Of a DNA stretch of 64,000 nucleotides, positions 8,361 to 16,620 are shown in pieces. A model generated the notes under the pieces. It was not told the origin of the DNA and made no database searches. It worked only from the letters and a program-made list of their open reading frames with translations. A program made the translations under genes and the position numbers. The stretch spans positions 930,001 to 994,000 of the forward strand of contig CBDHHC010000024.1 of assembly GCA_965263345.1 (NCBI GenBank). Reading direction: 5' to 3'. Numbering within the stretch: the first letter of the stretch is position 1; each line of letters opens with the position of its first letter. This DNA is from CBDHHC01 sp965263345 (lineage in GTDB: Bacteria; Pseudomonadota; Alphaproteobacteria; Rhizobiales; CBDHHC01).

Positions 8361-10090
8361 GTAGCCCGGGCCACTGTTTGAGGAAAGAGAAAATCGACAA
8401 AACGCTCAGCTGTAGGTTGGGGTTCATGATTAGCCAACCCCGGCCTTTCATTCGCTTCAATAATGGCATAATTTGATTCTGACGGCGAGGATACAATAAA
8501 ATCAAGTCCCGTAACAGGAATATCCAAAACTTCAGCTGCCTTTGTTGCAGCTTTAATAAGCTTGGGATGTAGCTCATCCGTCACATCATGTATCGTACCA
8601 CCCACATGAAGATTAGCAGCCTTCCTCACCTTAACTTCCTGGCCAGATAGCAAAACATCATCTAAGATAAATCCAGCATTATGGACCGTTCTGCGCAACT
8701 CTTCATCGATAGGAATTTTGCTTTCTCCCTGCGTTGCCTGTTCCCGTCGGCGGCTTTGCTTTTTCACCAGTTCAAGAATTGTATGCTTACCATCCCCAAC
8801 AATAAAAGGTGGCTTACGAACAGCAGCTGCAACAACTTCAAAATTGATAACGATAATCCGCAAATCAACACCAGGTACCATTTCTTCCAAAACCACTTTA
8901 TCACAAACAGTTTTGGCATAATGAAGCGCATTGGCCAGTTCATTTTTCGTTGTCACATCAACTGTAATCCCTGCACCTTGCTCTCCAATAGCAGGCTTCA
9001 CAACAATACATTTATGCTTTTCAAGAAACTTATGATTTTTAGAAGGCTCCAAGGCAATAAGCTGACGCGGTACTTTAAGCCCTGCATTTTTTAACAATCT
9101 CATCGTCGTGGTTTTATCTGAACACCTGCTCATCGCAATAGAAGATGTCATCTCTGTCAAAGACTCACGGCACACAACACTGCTTGCCCCCATAGACAAT
9201 TTAAAATAATTATCAATTGGATCAAGCACATCAACCCGTATTCCCCGCCTGCGCGCCTCATCAATAATAATCATCGCATAAGGATTTAAATCGACCTCTG
9301 GTTCAGGACCAGAAAACAAGGTTTCATTCACCGCATTTTTATTTTTAATACAAAACACAGGAATTTGTATAAACCCCATTTTCTTATAAATACCGATGGC
9401 CTGTTCATTATGATGCAACACAGAAACATCTAAAAAACCACGCCCCTGATCCTTGTAAAATTCAGCCACATGCTGCACAAGATGCACCCCTATCGCCGCA
9501 TGTTTTGCCTGCGGATCAACAGCTAATGCCCACAAGCTGGAACCATTTTCAGGATCATCAAACGCAAGCTTATGATCAATGCCCATACAAACCGCAAGAA
9601 TATCTTGGGTCACATCATCCACAACAACCCAATATTTTATAAACTTTCCCTTATAAGTTTCTTGTAAAAACTCAGGATCAATAGGCACCATCTTGCGGGT
9701 CCTATAAATACGATTGATGGCTTCAATATCATCTTGCGGGTCAAGAAGGCGGATTGTGAAAGGGCCCTTATCCGTCTTTAAAGGTTCATACTGATCCAAA
9801 ATAAGCCGAAAGGTATAAGAAGGGTCAATAAACAATTCCTGCGGAGCACTTGCAATAATGATTTGCGGATCTCGAATATACAACGCCAAATCTCGAGATC
9901 CTTGTATTTCATCACTAAAGATTTTGGCAATACGTTCATTATCCTTAAAAGTATGCCCAAAAATCAAACGCCCCCAGCCACATTCCACATAAACATTTTC
10001 ATTAGGAAGATCAGCTGGTTGCCCCCAACTTTTTAAGCTGGGTGAATTCTCTGGATCTATAATCTCAGGTTTTATTGGGACGTCACTCAT
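8357..10090 (-). CDS. ngs: N-acetylglutaminylglutamine synthetase (GNAT + ATP-grasp)
   Basis: A 577-residue fusion. The N-terminal ~290 residues contain a GNAT acetyltransferase domain (around WALAVDPQAKHAAIGVHLV and NEQAIGIYKKMGF) and the C-terminal ~280 residues an ATP-grasp ligase (KPAIGEQGAGITVD, then the acidic NERPGL metal site). Known members acetylate glutamine and ligate a second glutamine to make the precursor of the osmolyte N-acetylglutaminylglutamine amide. The gene overlaps both neighbours by ATGA. It is intact, whereas the upstream amidotransferase gene is broken, so the cell may make the unamidated dipeptide or nothing. Confidence 0.88.
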   Translation of the reverse strand: MSDVPIKPEIIDPENSPSLKSWGQPADLPNENVYVECGWGRLIFGHTFKDNERIAKIFSDEIQGSRDLALYIRDPQIIIASAPQELFIDPSYTFRLILDQYEPLKTDKGPFTIRLLDPQDDIEAINRIYRTRKMVPIDPEFLQETYKGKFIKYWVVVDDVTQDILAVCMGIDHKLAFDDPENGSSLWALAVDPQAKHAAIGVHLVQHVAEFYKDQGRGFLDVSVLHHNEQAIGIYKKMGFIQIPVFCIKNKNAVNETLFSGPEPEVDLNPYAMIIIDEARRRGIRVDVLDPIDNYFKLSMGASSVVCRESLTEMTSSIAMSRCSDKTTTMRLLKNAGLKVPRQLIALEPSKNHKFLEKHKCIVVKPAIGEQGAGITVDVTTKNELANALHYAKTVCDKVVLEEMVPGVDLRIIVINFEVVAAAVRKPPFIVGDGKHTILELVKKQSRRREQATQGESKIPIDEELRRTVHNAGFILDDVLLSGQEVKVRKAANLHVGGTIHDVTDELHPKLIKAATKAAEVLDIPVTGLDFIVSSPSESNYAIIEANERPGLANHEPQPTAERFVDFLFPQTVARAT

Positions 10091-11842
10091 AAACCTTGCT
10101 CCTGTAACCAGAACTCAAGTAATGTAACCTGCCAAAGTTTGGATCCGCGCAAAGGCGTAATATGATCCTTTGGAGCTTGAAACAACATATTAACATAATT
10201 CGGCTCAAAGATCCCGCGCTCTTTCGCAGCACGGCACCCTAAAATATCACGGGCCATATCCAGATAATCACCTTCCAGATATTTCAATGCAGGAACAGGG
10301 AAATATCCTTTAGGACGATCAATAACCTCATGTGGAATAATCCGGCGTCCAACCTCTTTCAAAACATGCTTGCCACCACTCGCAACCTTATATTGCGGCG
10401 GAACCTTTGCAGCCAGTTCAACCAGCTCATGATCCAAAAACGGAACCCGCGCCTCAAGCCCCCAGGCCATAGTCATATTATCAACCCGCTTCACAGGGTC
10501 ATCTACCAGCATAATCTGCGTATCAAGACGTAACGCCCGATCAATCGCAAGAGAGATATTCGGCTTGGCAAAATGATCGCTTACAAACTGTGTTGCAAAA
10601 TCTTGGTTTACAAATTTTGGATTAATCGCTTTTTGATATTCTTCAAAATTCCGATCAAAAAATACATCTGAATATTTTTTTACTTCAGATCCATCCTCAA
10701 CACCAAGCAAAGGCGGATACCAGTGATAACCGGCAAACACTTCATCTGCCCCTTGCCCGCTTTGCACCACCTTGATTGACTTACTCACTTCTCTTGACAA
10801 AAGATAAAACCCGATCACATCATGACTGACCATCGGTTCAGCCATCGCTCGCACACAATCAGCTAAGTTAGCCTGCAACTCTCGATGATCAACATTGATT
10901 TTGTGATGCTCCGTCTGATACCGGGCCGCAATAATATCAGAATAGCGAAACTCATTCCCCTCTTCTTCAGCCACATCCTCAAACCCAACCGAGAACGTAT
11001 TGATTCCAGTCTGTCCAAGTTCACTTAACAGTCCAACAATAAGCGACGAATCTAATCCACCCGATAACAAAACCCCAACCGGAACATCAGACACCAGCCT
11101 GCGTTTAACAGCTAAAGTCAACGCCTCGTGAACCGCATCAATCCACTCGTCTTCTGTACGTTTTAGATCATCATCTGATCGCTGGTAATTAAGCTCCCAA
11201 TAAGTCTCCTGATGGCTCGTTCCATCTGGTTCAATCATCATCAATGTTGCAGGAGGGAGTTTCTTGATATCTTTAAACAGCGTATGCGGTGCTGGCACCA
11301 CGGCATGAAAACTCATATAATAATTCAACGCCACAGGATCAATCTGCGCATCAATCTGCATCAATCCCGCCAGACTTTAACAACGCCGGAAGCGTTGACG
11401 CAAACCGCATGAACTTGTCAGTTTTATAATAATAGAACGGCTTAATCCCAAGACGGTCCCGCGCCATAAACACCCGCTTGCTATCGCGCTCCCAAATCGC
11501 AAACGCAAACATCCCGTGAAAATGCTTAACGCAATCCTTCCCCCACGCATGATACGCTTTCAATATAACTTCCGTATCACCATGAGAAAAAAACGAATAC
11601 CCCATCCCGATAAGCTCTTTGCGCAATTCAGGATAATTATAAATACACCCATTAAAAACAATCGCGAGCCCCAACGCACTATCGACCATAGGTTGTGCAG
11701 CCGTGTCCCAGCGTCGCACATAAAGATGTATCCACCATAGGCAACATCCTCTGACAACACTGGCCGAAGCATAAGTGTCAGAAAGCAATTCAATAATCTT
11801 TAACAATTGGTTATGGTATAGCGAATTAAACAAAAACATCAA
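10087..11842 (-). pseudogene. asnO: Broken N-acetylglutaminylglutamine amidotransferase (AsnB-like)
   Basis: The C-terminal synthetase half (10087-11364) is intact, with the PP-loop SGGLDSS. The glutaminase half (to 11842) is in another reading frame. At about 11351-11370 an imperfect 10-bp tandem duplication (ATTGATGCAG then ATTGATGCGC) shifts the frame exactly where the family reads GGIDAQIDPV. Near 11707-11775 about 72 nt of unrelated sequence separates a strand resembling LKIIELLSDT from DTAAQPMVD, with GACAC at both edges. The N-terminal residues, including the Met-Cys-Gly start that supplies the catalytic cysteine, are absent. Glutamine hydrolysis must be lost. A residual ammonia-dependent synthetase translated from the downstream ORF is conceivable, because two internal ATGs open it. 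Confidence 0.85.
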
Positions 11843-11908
11843 ATTTGGGATGCTTAAACTTTATGCCAAAACAGGGGGGCTTTGCGGGAAAGAGCCTTCC
11901 CCTAAAAG

Positions 11909-12142
11909 TTAGAACAGCCGAAAATACCCCAGCGCTGCATTTTCGCTTTTATTGAATGAGGCTTTTATCTTTTCCAAACGATCATAGTCCCGCGGCTCAA
12001 GAACCTGCAACATCCTCTCCAAAGACTTGGAACAAGAAGCAGAATAGCGTTTTTTCTGATCCTTACCCTGCGCTTGTGCAACGGCGCTAAGTGCAAAGAG
12101 AGTGGTAAAAAGACAAATAAAGAATACGTAAACAGATTTCAT
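11909..12142 (-). CDS. Small secreted protein of unknown function
   Basis: About 77 residues with a clear signal peptide (MKSVYVFFICLFTTLFAL, then an AQA-type site) and a short charged mature part with one cysteine. I chose the ATG at 12142 because a GGGGGA ribosome-binding site precedes it; an upstream in-frame start would place that site inside the coding region. I do not recognise the family. It lies just upstream of the broken amidotransferase gene. Confidence 0.55.
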   Translation of the reverse strand: MKSVYVFFICLFTTLFALSAVAQAQGKDQKKRYSASCSKSLERMLQVLEPRDYDRLEKIKASFNKSENAALGYFRLF

Positions 12143-12313
12143 GGATCCCCCCATAGAACAAATAGTCACAAAGATTTTTGATTAAGTTTCAGATAAAAAT
12201 CTTTATAAGATTATGAAAAATATAGCTTTTATAAAACCACTATTCATCGAAACAATGACTTTATTGAGACGCGGTGAAATATGGAAAATATCGGTATGGC
12301 AAAGCATCCTTCG

Positions 12314-12344
12314 GTGATTCCCGTAGGCAAAATGATCCGCCCGG
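12314..12344 (+). repeat. Diverged copy of the IS-end repeat
   Basis: GTGATTCCCGTAGGCAAAAT and the following CCGCCCGG resemble the inverted-repeat ends at 14281-14308 and 14691-14718 (GTGAATCCCGTAGC, then CAAAG, then CTGACCGG). It is an isolated, more degenerate member of the same family. Confidence 0.4.
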
Positions 12345-12461
12345 CCGAGACTAAAATAAGGAGGAATAAAATAAATTGGAAGATATTAACTGGCTGGATG
12401 ACCTTTCCTTAATTTGTCATAATTGTTTTAAACAGTGTGCTGGTATTGATTAATTGATAAT

Positions 12462-12563
12462 GATATTGCCCAGTTCGAAGGTTCCTAACATTTTTTACGG
12501 CATAACAAATGTTTAATATGCAAGAAAAAAATGGCCTGACTATAAGGTTATACTTATAAAGCC
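12462..12563 (+). repeat. ~100-bp dispersed repeat, copy 1
   Basis: Starts near ATATTGCCCAGTT and runs through CATAACAAATGTTTAATATG and GGTTATACTTATAAAGCC. A direct copy lies at 15364-15464 with scattered substitutions and a 1-nt indel. Neither copy encodes a protein I can support. Confidence 0.75.
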
Positions 12564-12667
12564 CCATGCCGGACCGATCTTGCAGATCGGTCTGATAGTT
12601 CTTGCCTAATCAGGGCTATTGCAAGAACAGTGAGAAATGGTCAGCATGACCATTCCTGCCGGGGGCT
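12560..12667. other. Three-armed hairpin element
   Basis: An outer stem (12560-12565 with 12662-12667) encloses three perfect hairpins in a row: 12572-12580/12584-12592 (9 bp, 3-nt loop), 12598-12605/12621-12628 (8 bp) and 12636-12643/12647-12654 (8 bp, 3-nt loop). The shape is cloverleaf-like, but no tRNA signature (T-loop, CCA, anticodon arm) is present. It abuts the end of the dispersed repeat, so it may be part of a mobile or REP-type element, or a structured RNA. Confidence 0.55.
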
Positions 12668-12800
12668 ATAATGTTTTGTACATGGGGGATAAATTTGATA
12701 TATAGAACAAGGTTTTTCAGGATCTATAAAAGATAATTAATACAGAATTTACCGACAATTTAATTCAAATTTCACTTTCCAAAATAAATAAAGAATTGAT

Positions 12801-13478
12801 ATGACCGAACTAAAAAAGAATAACAAAAAACAAATTATGAAAATATGGGATTTACCAATTCGGGTTTTTCATTGGGCTCTAGTGATATGCATATTCACTT
12901 CGTGGCTTACTGTAGAAATAGATGAAATGGAACTCCATGTTATCAGTGGGGCATGTATCTTAGGATTGCTTACATTCAGACTCTTATGGGGTGTCATCGG
13001 GCCATTTACAGCACAATTCCATAACTTTATATCTTCACCTTATACGATTTTTAAATATCTAAGAAACCCTGTCTCAAATCAATTTAGACACCTCATCGGC
13101 CATTCTCCTATCGGCTCATTATCAGTTATTGCTCTTCTTCTCGTTGTGAGTTTCCAAGTTTTAACCGGACTGTTCGCTGACGATGAAATTTATCTCACAG
13201 GCCCCTTAGCTAAATTTGTTGACAGCGATATGAGAAGCTGGTCCACCAAGCTTCATGCACAAAACTTTAATATCTTATTTGGCCTTATAATTTTGCATGT
13301 TGTTGCAATTCTATTTTACCTCATCATCAAAAAGAATAATCTTGTAGGCCCTATGATTACAGGAAATAAAACGATGGAAAATGGGAGATCATCAATTCAG
13401 GCAAGACATCCAATTATAGTTTTGATTGTGGCTGGCGTGTCGATACTCATACCTTATTATATATTTTATATTATATAA
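12801..13478 (+). CDS. Cytochrome b561-family membrane protein
   Basis: A 225-residue dihaem cytochrome b561 / hydrogenase cytochrome b-type protein, with the family opening WDLPIRVFHW, about four core transmembrane helices plus one more at the C-terminus, and histidines spaced for haem (HW at the start, H in ELHVISG, H in KLHAQN, H in ILHVVA). Members pass electrons between quinol and periplasmic c-type cytochromes. The next gene, convergent, is a cytochrome c', a common pairing, so the two probably exchange electrons. Start could be 12801 or the ATG at 12837; neither has a strong ribosome-binding site. Confidence 0.85.
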   Translation: MTELKKNNKKQIMKIWDLPIRVFHWALVICIFTSWLTVEIDEMELHVISGACILGLLTFRLLWGVIGPFTAQFHNFISSPYTIFKYLRNPVSNQFRHLIGHSPIGSLSVIALLLVVSFQVLTGLFADDEIYLTGPLAKFVDSDMRSWSTKLHAQNFNILFGLIILHVVAILFYLIIKKNNLVGPMITGNKTMENGRSSIQARHPIIVLIVAGVSILIPYYIFYII

Positions 13479-13606
13479 TAAGCTTGTTTGAATATAATTA
13501 CATATTCATAATTTTACCTAAAATCTTATCACAACAGTGATATGTAATGATCTCCAAGGTGGTGCTTAGCTTGCTACACGTTCTATTATTGTTATGGAGG
13601 TTTTAT

Positions 13607-14074
13607 TTATAGTTTTTTTCTAAAACCAGATTTTCTATGACAATATCCACATTGACTTAAAGCAGGTTTAAGTTGATCAAATGATGTTAACTTACCTTCA
13701 GCTGCAGCTTTTTGAATATCCTTGGCTGCGGCCTCTAACTTCACAAGTGCGTCTTCAAATTTCCCCCAATCTTTCCAGATTAGAGCTGTTGAAGTCGTTA
13801 CCTCTTTTCCTTTACCGTCAGTGTTTTGTTTAAATGCTATCGCCATCATGGCTTTGTCAACTGATGCCGCAAAACCATCTGCATGTACTTTTAAGGCGTC
13901 CTTATGGGGAACCTTTCCTTTTAAAATTGCAACCAATCCACCAATATGACCCCCGACAGCTTTCATGGCTGACTTTCTATATTTTATTGTTTCATCTGGA
14001 TCTACATCAGCGGCTAAAGCCAGTTGTGAAAACATTGCAATCATCATACTAATAATTACAGCTGAAAATTTCAT
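13607..14074 (-). CDS. Cytochrome c' (class II c-type cytochrome)
   Basis: A 155-residue protein with a signal peptide ending LALA, an all-helical mature domain and a single C-terminal haem site CGYCH followed by RKSGFR, the class II (cytochrome c') arrangement. These four-helix-bundle periplasmic proteins bind NO or CO or act in electron transfer. The ATG at 14074 is preferred over an upstream in-frame ATG because GGGAGG lies 6 nt before it. It converges on the cytochrome b561 gene. Its presence fits a periplasm rich in c-type cytochromes, like the five-haem protein at 1.8 kb. Confidence 0.9.
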   Translation of the reverse strand: MKFSAVIISMMIAMFSQLALAADVDPDETIKYRKSAMKAVGGHIGGLVAILKGKVPHKDALKVHADGFAASVDKAMMAIAFKQNTDGKGKEVTTSTALIWKDWGKFEDALVKLEAAAKDIQKAAAEGKLTSFDQLKPALSQCGYCHRKSGFRKKL

Positions 14075-14280
14075 AGTCTTCCTCCCATTGAAATTCATTT
14101 TTTGTCAAATCAACCTTGCAGCAAGGCAGGCATTTCTGTCCTTTTCTACAAAGCCAAAATTAAGACTGAAGGCGAAAATAAAAAGAGTCAACAAAAAAAT
14201 GTTATCGATACCATAGTAAATAGTTATATTTTTCAATGGATTTAAGGTTGCTACAACATGGTAAACCCATTCCCCCGCTG

Positions 14281-14718
14281 GTCAGGCTTTGCAAGCTACG
14301 GGATTCACACAAATGATTCCCATTATCTGCGAATTGTGATTCAATCTAAATAAGATTGAATCTCAATTTGGAGGCTTTCTTGACTTGGCATTTATCTGAC
14401 ACTCGTTTGTCTGCTCGGGCAGATCAAATATTTGAAAGTATTGTTGCAACAGGATCTGTTGTTTTGCGCAGAATAGGCGGAGATCGCGCAGGTGAGGTTG
14501 CAGCTCATCGCTTTCTGGATAATGATCGTGTTACTCATGAAGCAATTATTGATACCTTGTCTTTACGCACAATTGAAGCCTGTAAAGGACGTAAAATAGT
14601 TGCTGTTCAGGATACAACTGAGATTAATTTTTCTGGTCGAGATGCAACCATGCTTGGAGGGTTTATGCTGGCAATGAAAGTTAGAGATATGTGAATCCCG
14701 TAGCTTACAAAGTCTGAC
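14281..14718. mobile_element. IS4-type insertion sequence remnant with terminal inverted repeats
   Basis: Positions 14281-14308 and 14691-14718 are inverted repeats of 28 bp with two mismatches (GTGAATCCCGTAGC plus CAAAG and CTGAC). Between them is the N-terminal part of an IS4/Tn5-like transposase joined to unrelated 3' sequence. About 438 bp remain, far shorter than a full IS, so it is an internally deleted copy. I could not define a target-site duplication. Confidence 0.65.
14356..14694 (+). pseudogene. Truncated IS4/Tn5-type transposase N-terminus
   Basis: 112 codons opening with TTG. The part around LSDTRLSARADQIFESI, the AAHRFLDNDRVTHEAI segment and the first catalytic region VAVQDTTEINFSG match the N-terminal DNA-binding and DDE-entry portion of IS4-family (IS50-like) transposases. 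After SGRDA the frame runs into the element's 3' end and stops, so the remaining ~300 residues with the other acidic residues are missing. It cannot be active alone. Confidence 0.75.
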
Positions 14719-14792
14719 CGGGGGCGGGTGACAGGTACTGTTACTATAAACCACCAGGCCCCAAGACCATGGCAACAAGTTGGATACAACTT

Positions 14793-14877
14793 GCAACCAT
14801 GCTTGGAGGATTTATGCTGGCTTTAAAAGAATAAGATGTGTGAATTCCGTAGGAATTATGTCCAGTCCGGGTGGGCT
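14793..14877 (+). repeat. Second copy of the IS 3' end
   Basis: 14793-14852 repeats 14644-14703 in the same orientation with the same length (GCAACCATGCTTGGAGG, TTTATGCTGGC, then GTGAAT-CCGTAG). It is followed by GTCCAGTCCGGGTGGGCT, like the outer part of the inverted repeat. Two nested or tandem IS ends therefore lie side by side. Confidence 0.6.
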
Positions 14878-14882
14878 ATTCC

Positions 14883-15170
14883 TTATTTTCTAAATTTGAA
14901 TTTTTTAGACCTGCTTCGTTGAGCCCCTTGAAAATCTTGTTCTATTGTGAATTCAGGCTCTGGTGCAGGTGGCGGCCCTGAATTTGGGTGCGTATGTAAA
15001 TAACATTGTCTTCGGCCAGATTTATAACAAGCTTGGTCATTTCCACATAAAGTTGCAACATCGTGCACACAATCCGCAACTGAATGTGCTGATGCTATTG
15101 TTACGAAAACAAAAATTAAGGAGGCAGCTGTGAAAACAGCAGCAATTAGATATTTTAGTGAATTGTACAT
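14883..15170 (-). CDS. Small secreted cysteine-containing protein
   Basis: 95 residues with a signal peptide (hydrophobic core LIAAVFTAASLIFVFV, cleavage near ASA), four cysteines in the first half of the mature part (C-x7-C-x5-C-x7-C) and a basic C-terminus. AGGAGA sits 7 nt before the ATG at 15170. Family not recognised. The gene starts right at the edge of the IS debris. The cysteines suggest disulphides in the periplasm or outside; function unknown. Confidence 0.55.
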   Translation of the reverse strand: MYNSLKYLIAAVFTAASLIFVFVTIASAHSVADCVHDVATLCGNDQACYKSGRRQCYLHTHPNSGPPPAPEPEFTIEQDFQGAQRSRSKKFKFRK

Positions 15171-15363
15171 TGAAATTCTCCTATTTTAAAGTAGTTACTC
15201 AATAGTCGCGTCAAAAGGAGAAAAAGTTCAAATTGAACTGAGATTGTTTGAAATATAATACCCAGCCGAACTGGTCATGTTACCTGGTCTGAGTGTTCTT
15301 GCCATAGTTTGTGCAAAGGATAATAATGCCACCAGCCCCTCAGGCTTAGCAAGCCAGACTGGG

Positions 15364-15464
15364 CATATTGCCCAGTTTGAAGTTTCCCGTCATTTTTACA
15401 GCATAACAAATGTTTAATATGCAAGAAAAGAAGGGCCTGACTTTAAGGTTATACTTACAAAGCC
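15364..15464 (+). repeat. ~100-bp dispersed repeat, copy 2
   Basis: Direct copy of 12462-12563, including CATAACAAATGTTTAATATG exactly. Just upstream (15342-15362) is TCAGGCTTAGCAAGC, resembling an inverted copy of the IS-end repeat. This ties the dispersed repeat to the same mobile family. Confidence 0.75.
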
Positions 15465-15558
15465 TGATCGGCAGAGCATTTTGCTTAAAAAAACTGATAT
15501 TAAATGTGAGCATAAGATAAAATGTTTGAAGGCACTTATCTCTCTTTAAGGACATCAC

Positions 15559-15882
15559 ATGAAAAATATCCTTTTCATATGTAGCAAAAATCAATGGAGA
15601 AGCCCAACTGCTGAAGCTGTTTGGCGAAACCATCCAGACTTAAATGTCCGCTCTGCCGGCACCAGTGCAAGTGCAAAAAAAGCTGTAAGTGCTAAAGACA
15701 TTGAATGGGCAGATATCATCTTTGCCATGGAACAAAAACATAAAAAAAGATTAAAGCAACAGTTCGCCATTCAGCTTGAACATATACCTCTTCATGTGCT
15801 CGATATTCCTGATGACTACCCCTATATGGACCCTGAACTTATTCAGATTTTAGAAGAAAGTGTGGGAAGTTATTTGGAATGA
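15559..15882 (+). CDS. Low-molecular-weight protein tyrosine phosphatase-like protein
   Basis: A 107-residue protein with the P-loop CSKNQWRSPTAE near the N-terminus (C-x5-R-S, nucleophilic cysteine and phosphate-binding arginine) and the acid-loop region DIPDDYPYMDPEL. It is shorter than classical LMW-PTPs (~150) but matches the short family opening MKNILFICSKNQWRSPTAE. AAGGA lies upstream of the ATG. It stands alone between repeats. Substrate unknown. Confidence 0.8.
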   Translation: MKNILFICSKNQWRSPTAEAVWRNHPDLNVRSAGTSASAKKAVSAKDIEWADIIFAMEQKHKKRLKQQFAIQLEHIPLHVLDIPDDYPYMDPELIQILEESVGSYLE

Positions 15883-15891
15883 AAAAGATAA

Positions 15892-15963
15892 GCCCCCCTT
15901 TCTTCCCTCAATTGCAATTGGGCCAAGTACCCTCGTGAAACGAGGGGGATGGGGGGTGAAACA
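15892..15963. repeat. REP-like palindromic unit, copy 2
   Basis: TTTCTTCCCTC and GGGGGATGGGGGGTGAAA flank an exact CCCTCGT/ACGAGGG stem with a 3-nt loop. It shares its edges, but not its core, with 7003-7059. It lies immediately downstream of the phosphatase gene and may also act as a transcript end. Confidence 0.55.
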
Positions 15964-16027
15964 AACTCTTAATAATTATTAAACCATGATAAAAAGATTA
16001 ACATGTTGATTTTATTGAAATAAAAAC

Positions 16028-16059
16028 GTTATCCTCACTCCAAATACCTCCCATATAAT
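16028..16059 (+). promoter_or_regulatory. Promoter-like bipartite motif upstream of the structured element
   Basis: GTTATCCTCAC, 8 nt, then CCTCCCATATAAT. It contains a consensus -10 (TATAAT, 16054-16059), but the -35 position reads ATCCTC, unlike TTGACA. The same 24 bases with the same 8-nt gap occur at 59610-59641, where a gene starts 41 nt downstream. The duplication of sequence and spacing argues for a real promoter or operator. Confidence 0.6.
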
Positions 16060-16065
16060 GGGTAG

Positions 16066-16500
16066 CGTCTGTTTGAGGCAGAAGGTTTTGTGCACTTTAT
16101 ATAAAAAGCTTTCTAAGCCCCTTAAGCTGTAACGCGTTCATACTAGGTAAGGACATGCTAGACCTCCGAGGCAGTTTTATGTTCCGTATCAGCAACAGGC
16201 CACGAGCATGGGCTTCTCGCCCCTGGTCAACCACAAGGCATAGGATACCTGTCGAGGAATCTCTAAGATTCCACAACACTTTAACCAGCAGGTTGCCTAT
16301 GCAAACTTTTCAGCGGCGAAAAGCCCACGCGACCGCTGTCGCCAAATTTTTCTGGGCAAGGCGCGCGAGAGTGCAATGTAGTAAACCTACATAAACGAAC
16401 GCGCAACGCAGCCCAGGGAAATCTTGGAGGCAGCTGAGACCATAGCTGATAATTAAAAAACAGCGTTTGAGACTTTACAACCTGGTATGCTTATAGCTGC
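16066..16500 (+). ncRNA. Candidate long structured non-coding RNA
   Basis: About 430 bp, visibly more GC-rich than its surroundings, with no convincing ORF on either strand, beginning just after a TATAAT box. Nested stems are exact: GCATAGG/CCTATGC (16238-16244, 16296-16302) plus ACCTG/CAGGT (16247-16251, 16289-16293) enclosing GGAATC/GATTCC (16256-16261, 16267-16272). Further on, CTGGGC/GCCCAG (16352-16357, 16411-16416) encloses GCGCG/CGCGC (16361-16365, 16400-16404), which encloses ATGTAG/CTACAT (16376-16381, 16387-16392). I find no RNase P, tmRNA, 6S or riboswitch signature. The strand is inferred from the promoter; the 3' end is not defined. Confidence 0.45.
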
Positions 16501-16620
16501 CGGGCTATCGGTGCTTGTGAAATGGAAATTATTGTGCATTACTATAAATTCTGTGAGTTTAAATTTAATTGTACTATACTCATTCAAATTAATTGATGAT
16601 TGATTAGGTTAGATAAAACA

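Larger units (their letters stand above)
12143..12800. other. Gene-free repeat zone
   Basis: No supportable reading frame in 658 bp. It holds an inverted-repeat fragment at 12314-12344, a ~100-bp dispersed repeat at 12462-12563 and a three-armed hairpin element at 12560-12667, each listed separately. The stretch just before the cytochrome b561 gene is plain AT-rich sequence. Confidence 0.6.

Noticed and set aside
12560..12667. tRNA gene
   Set aside because: The shape is cloverleaf-like, but the T-loop, D-loop and acceptor consensus are missing and the arm lengths are wrong.
16097..16279. Minus-strand 60-codon ORF inside the structured element
   Set aside because: No ribosome-binding site, hairpin-derived sequence, and no recognisable protein pattern.
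16066..16500. RNase P RNA, tmRNA or 6S RNA
   Set aside because: None of the conserved core sequences of these RNAs could be found on either strand.
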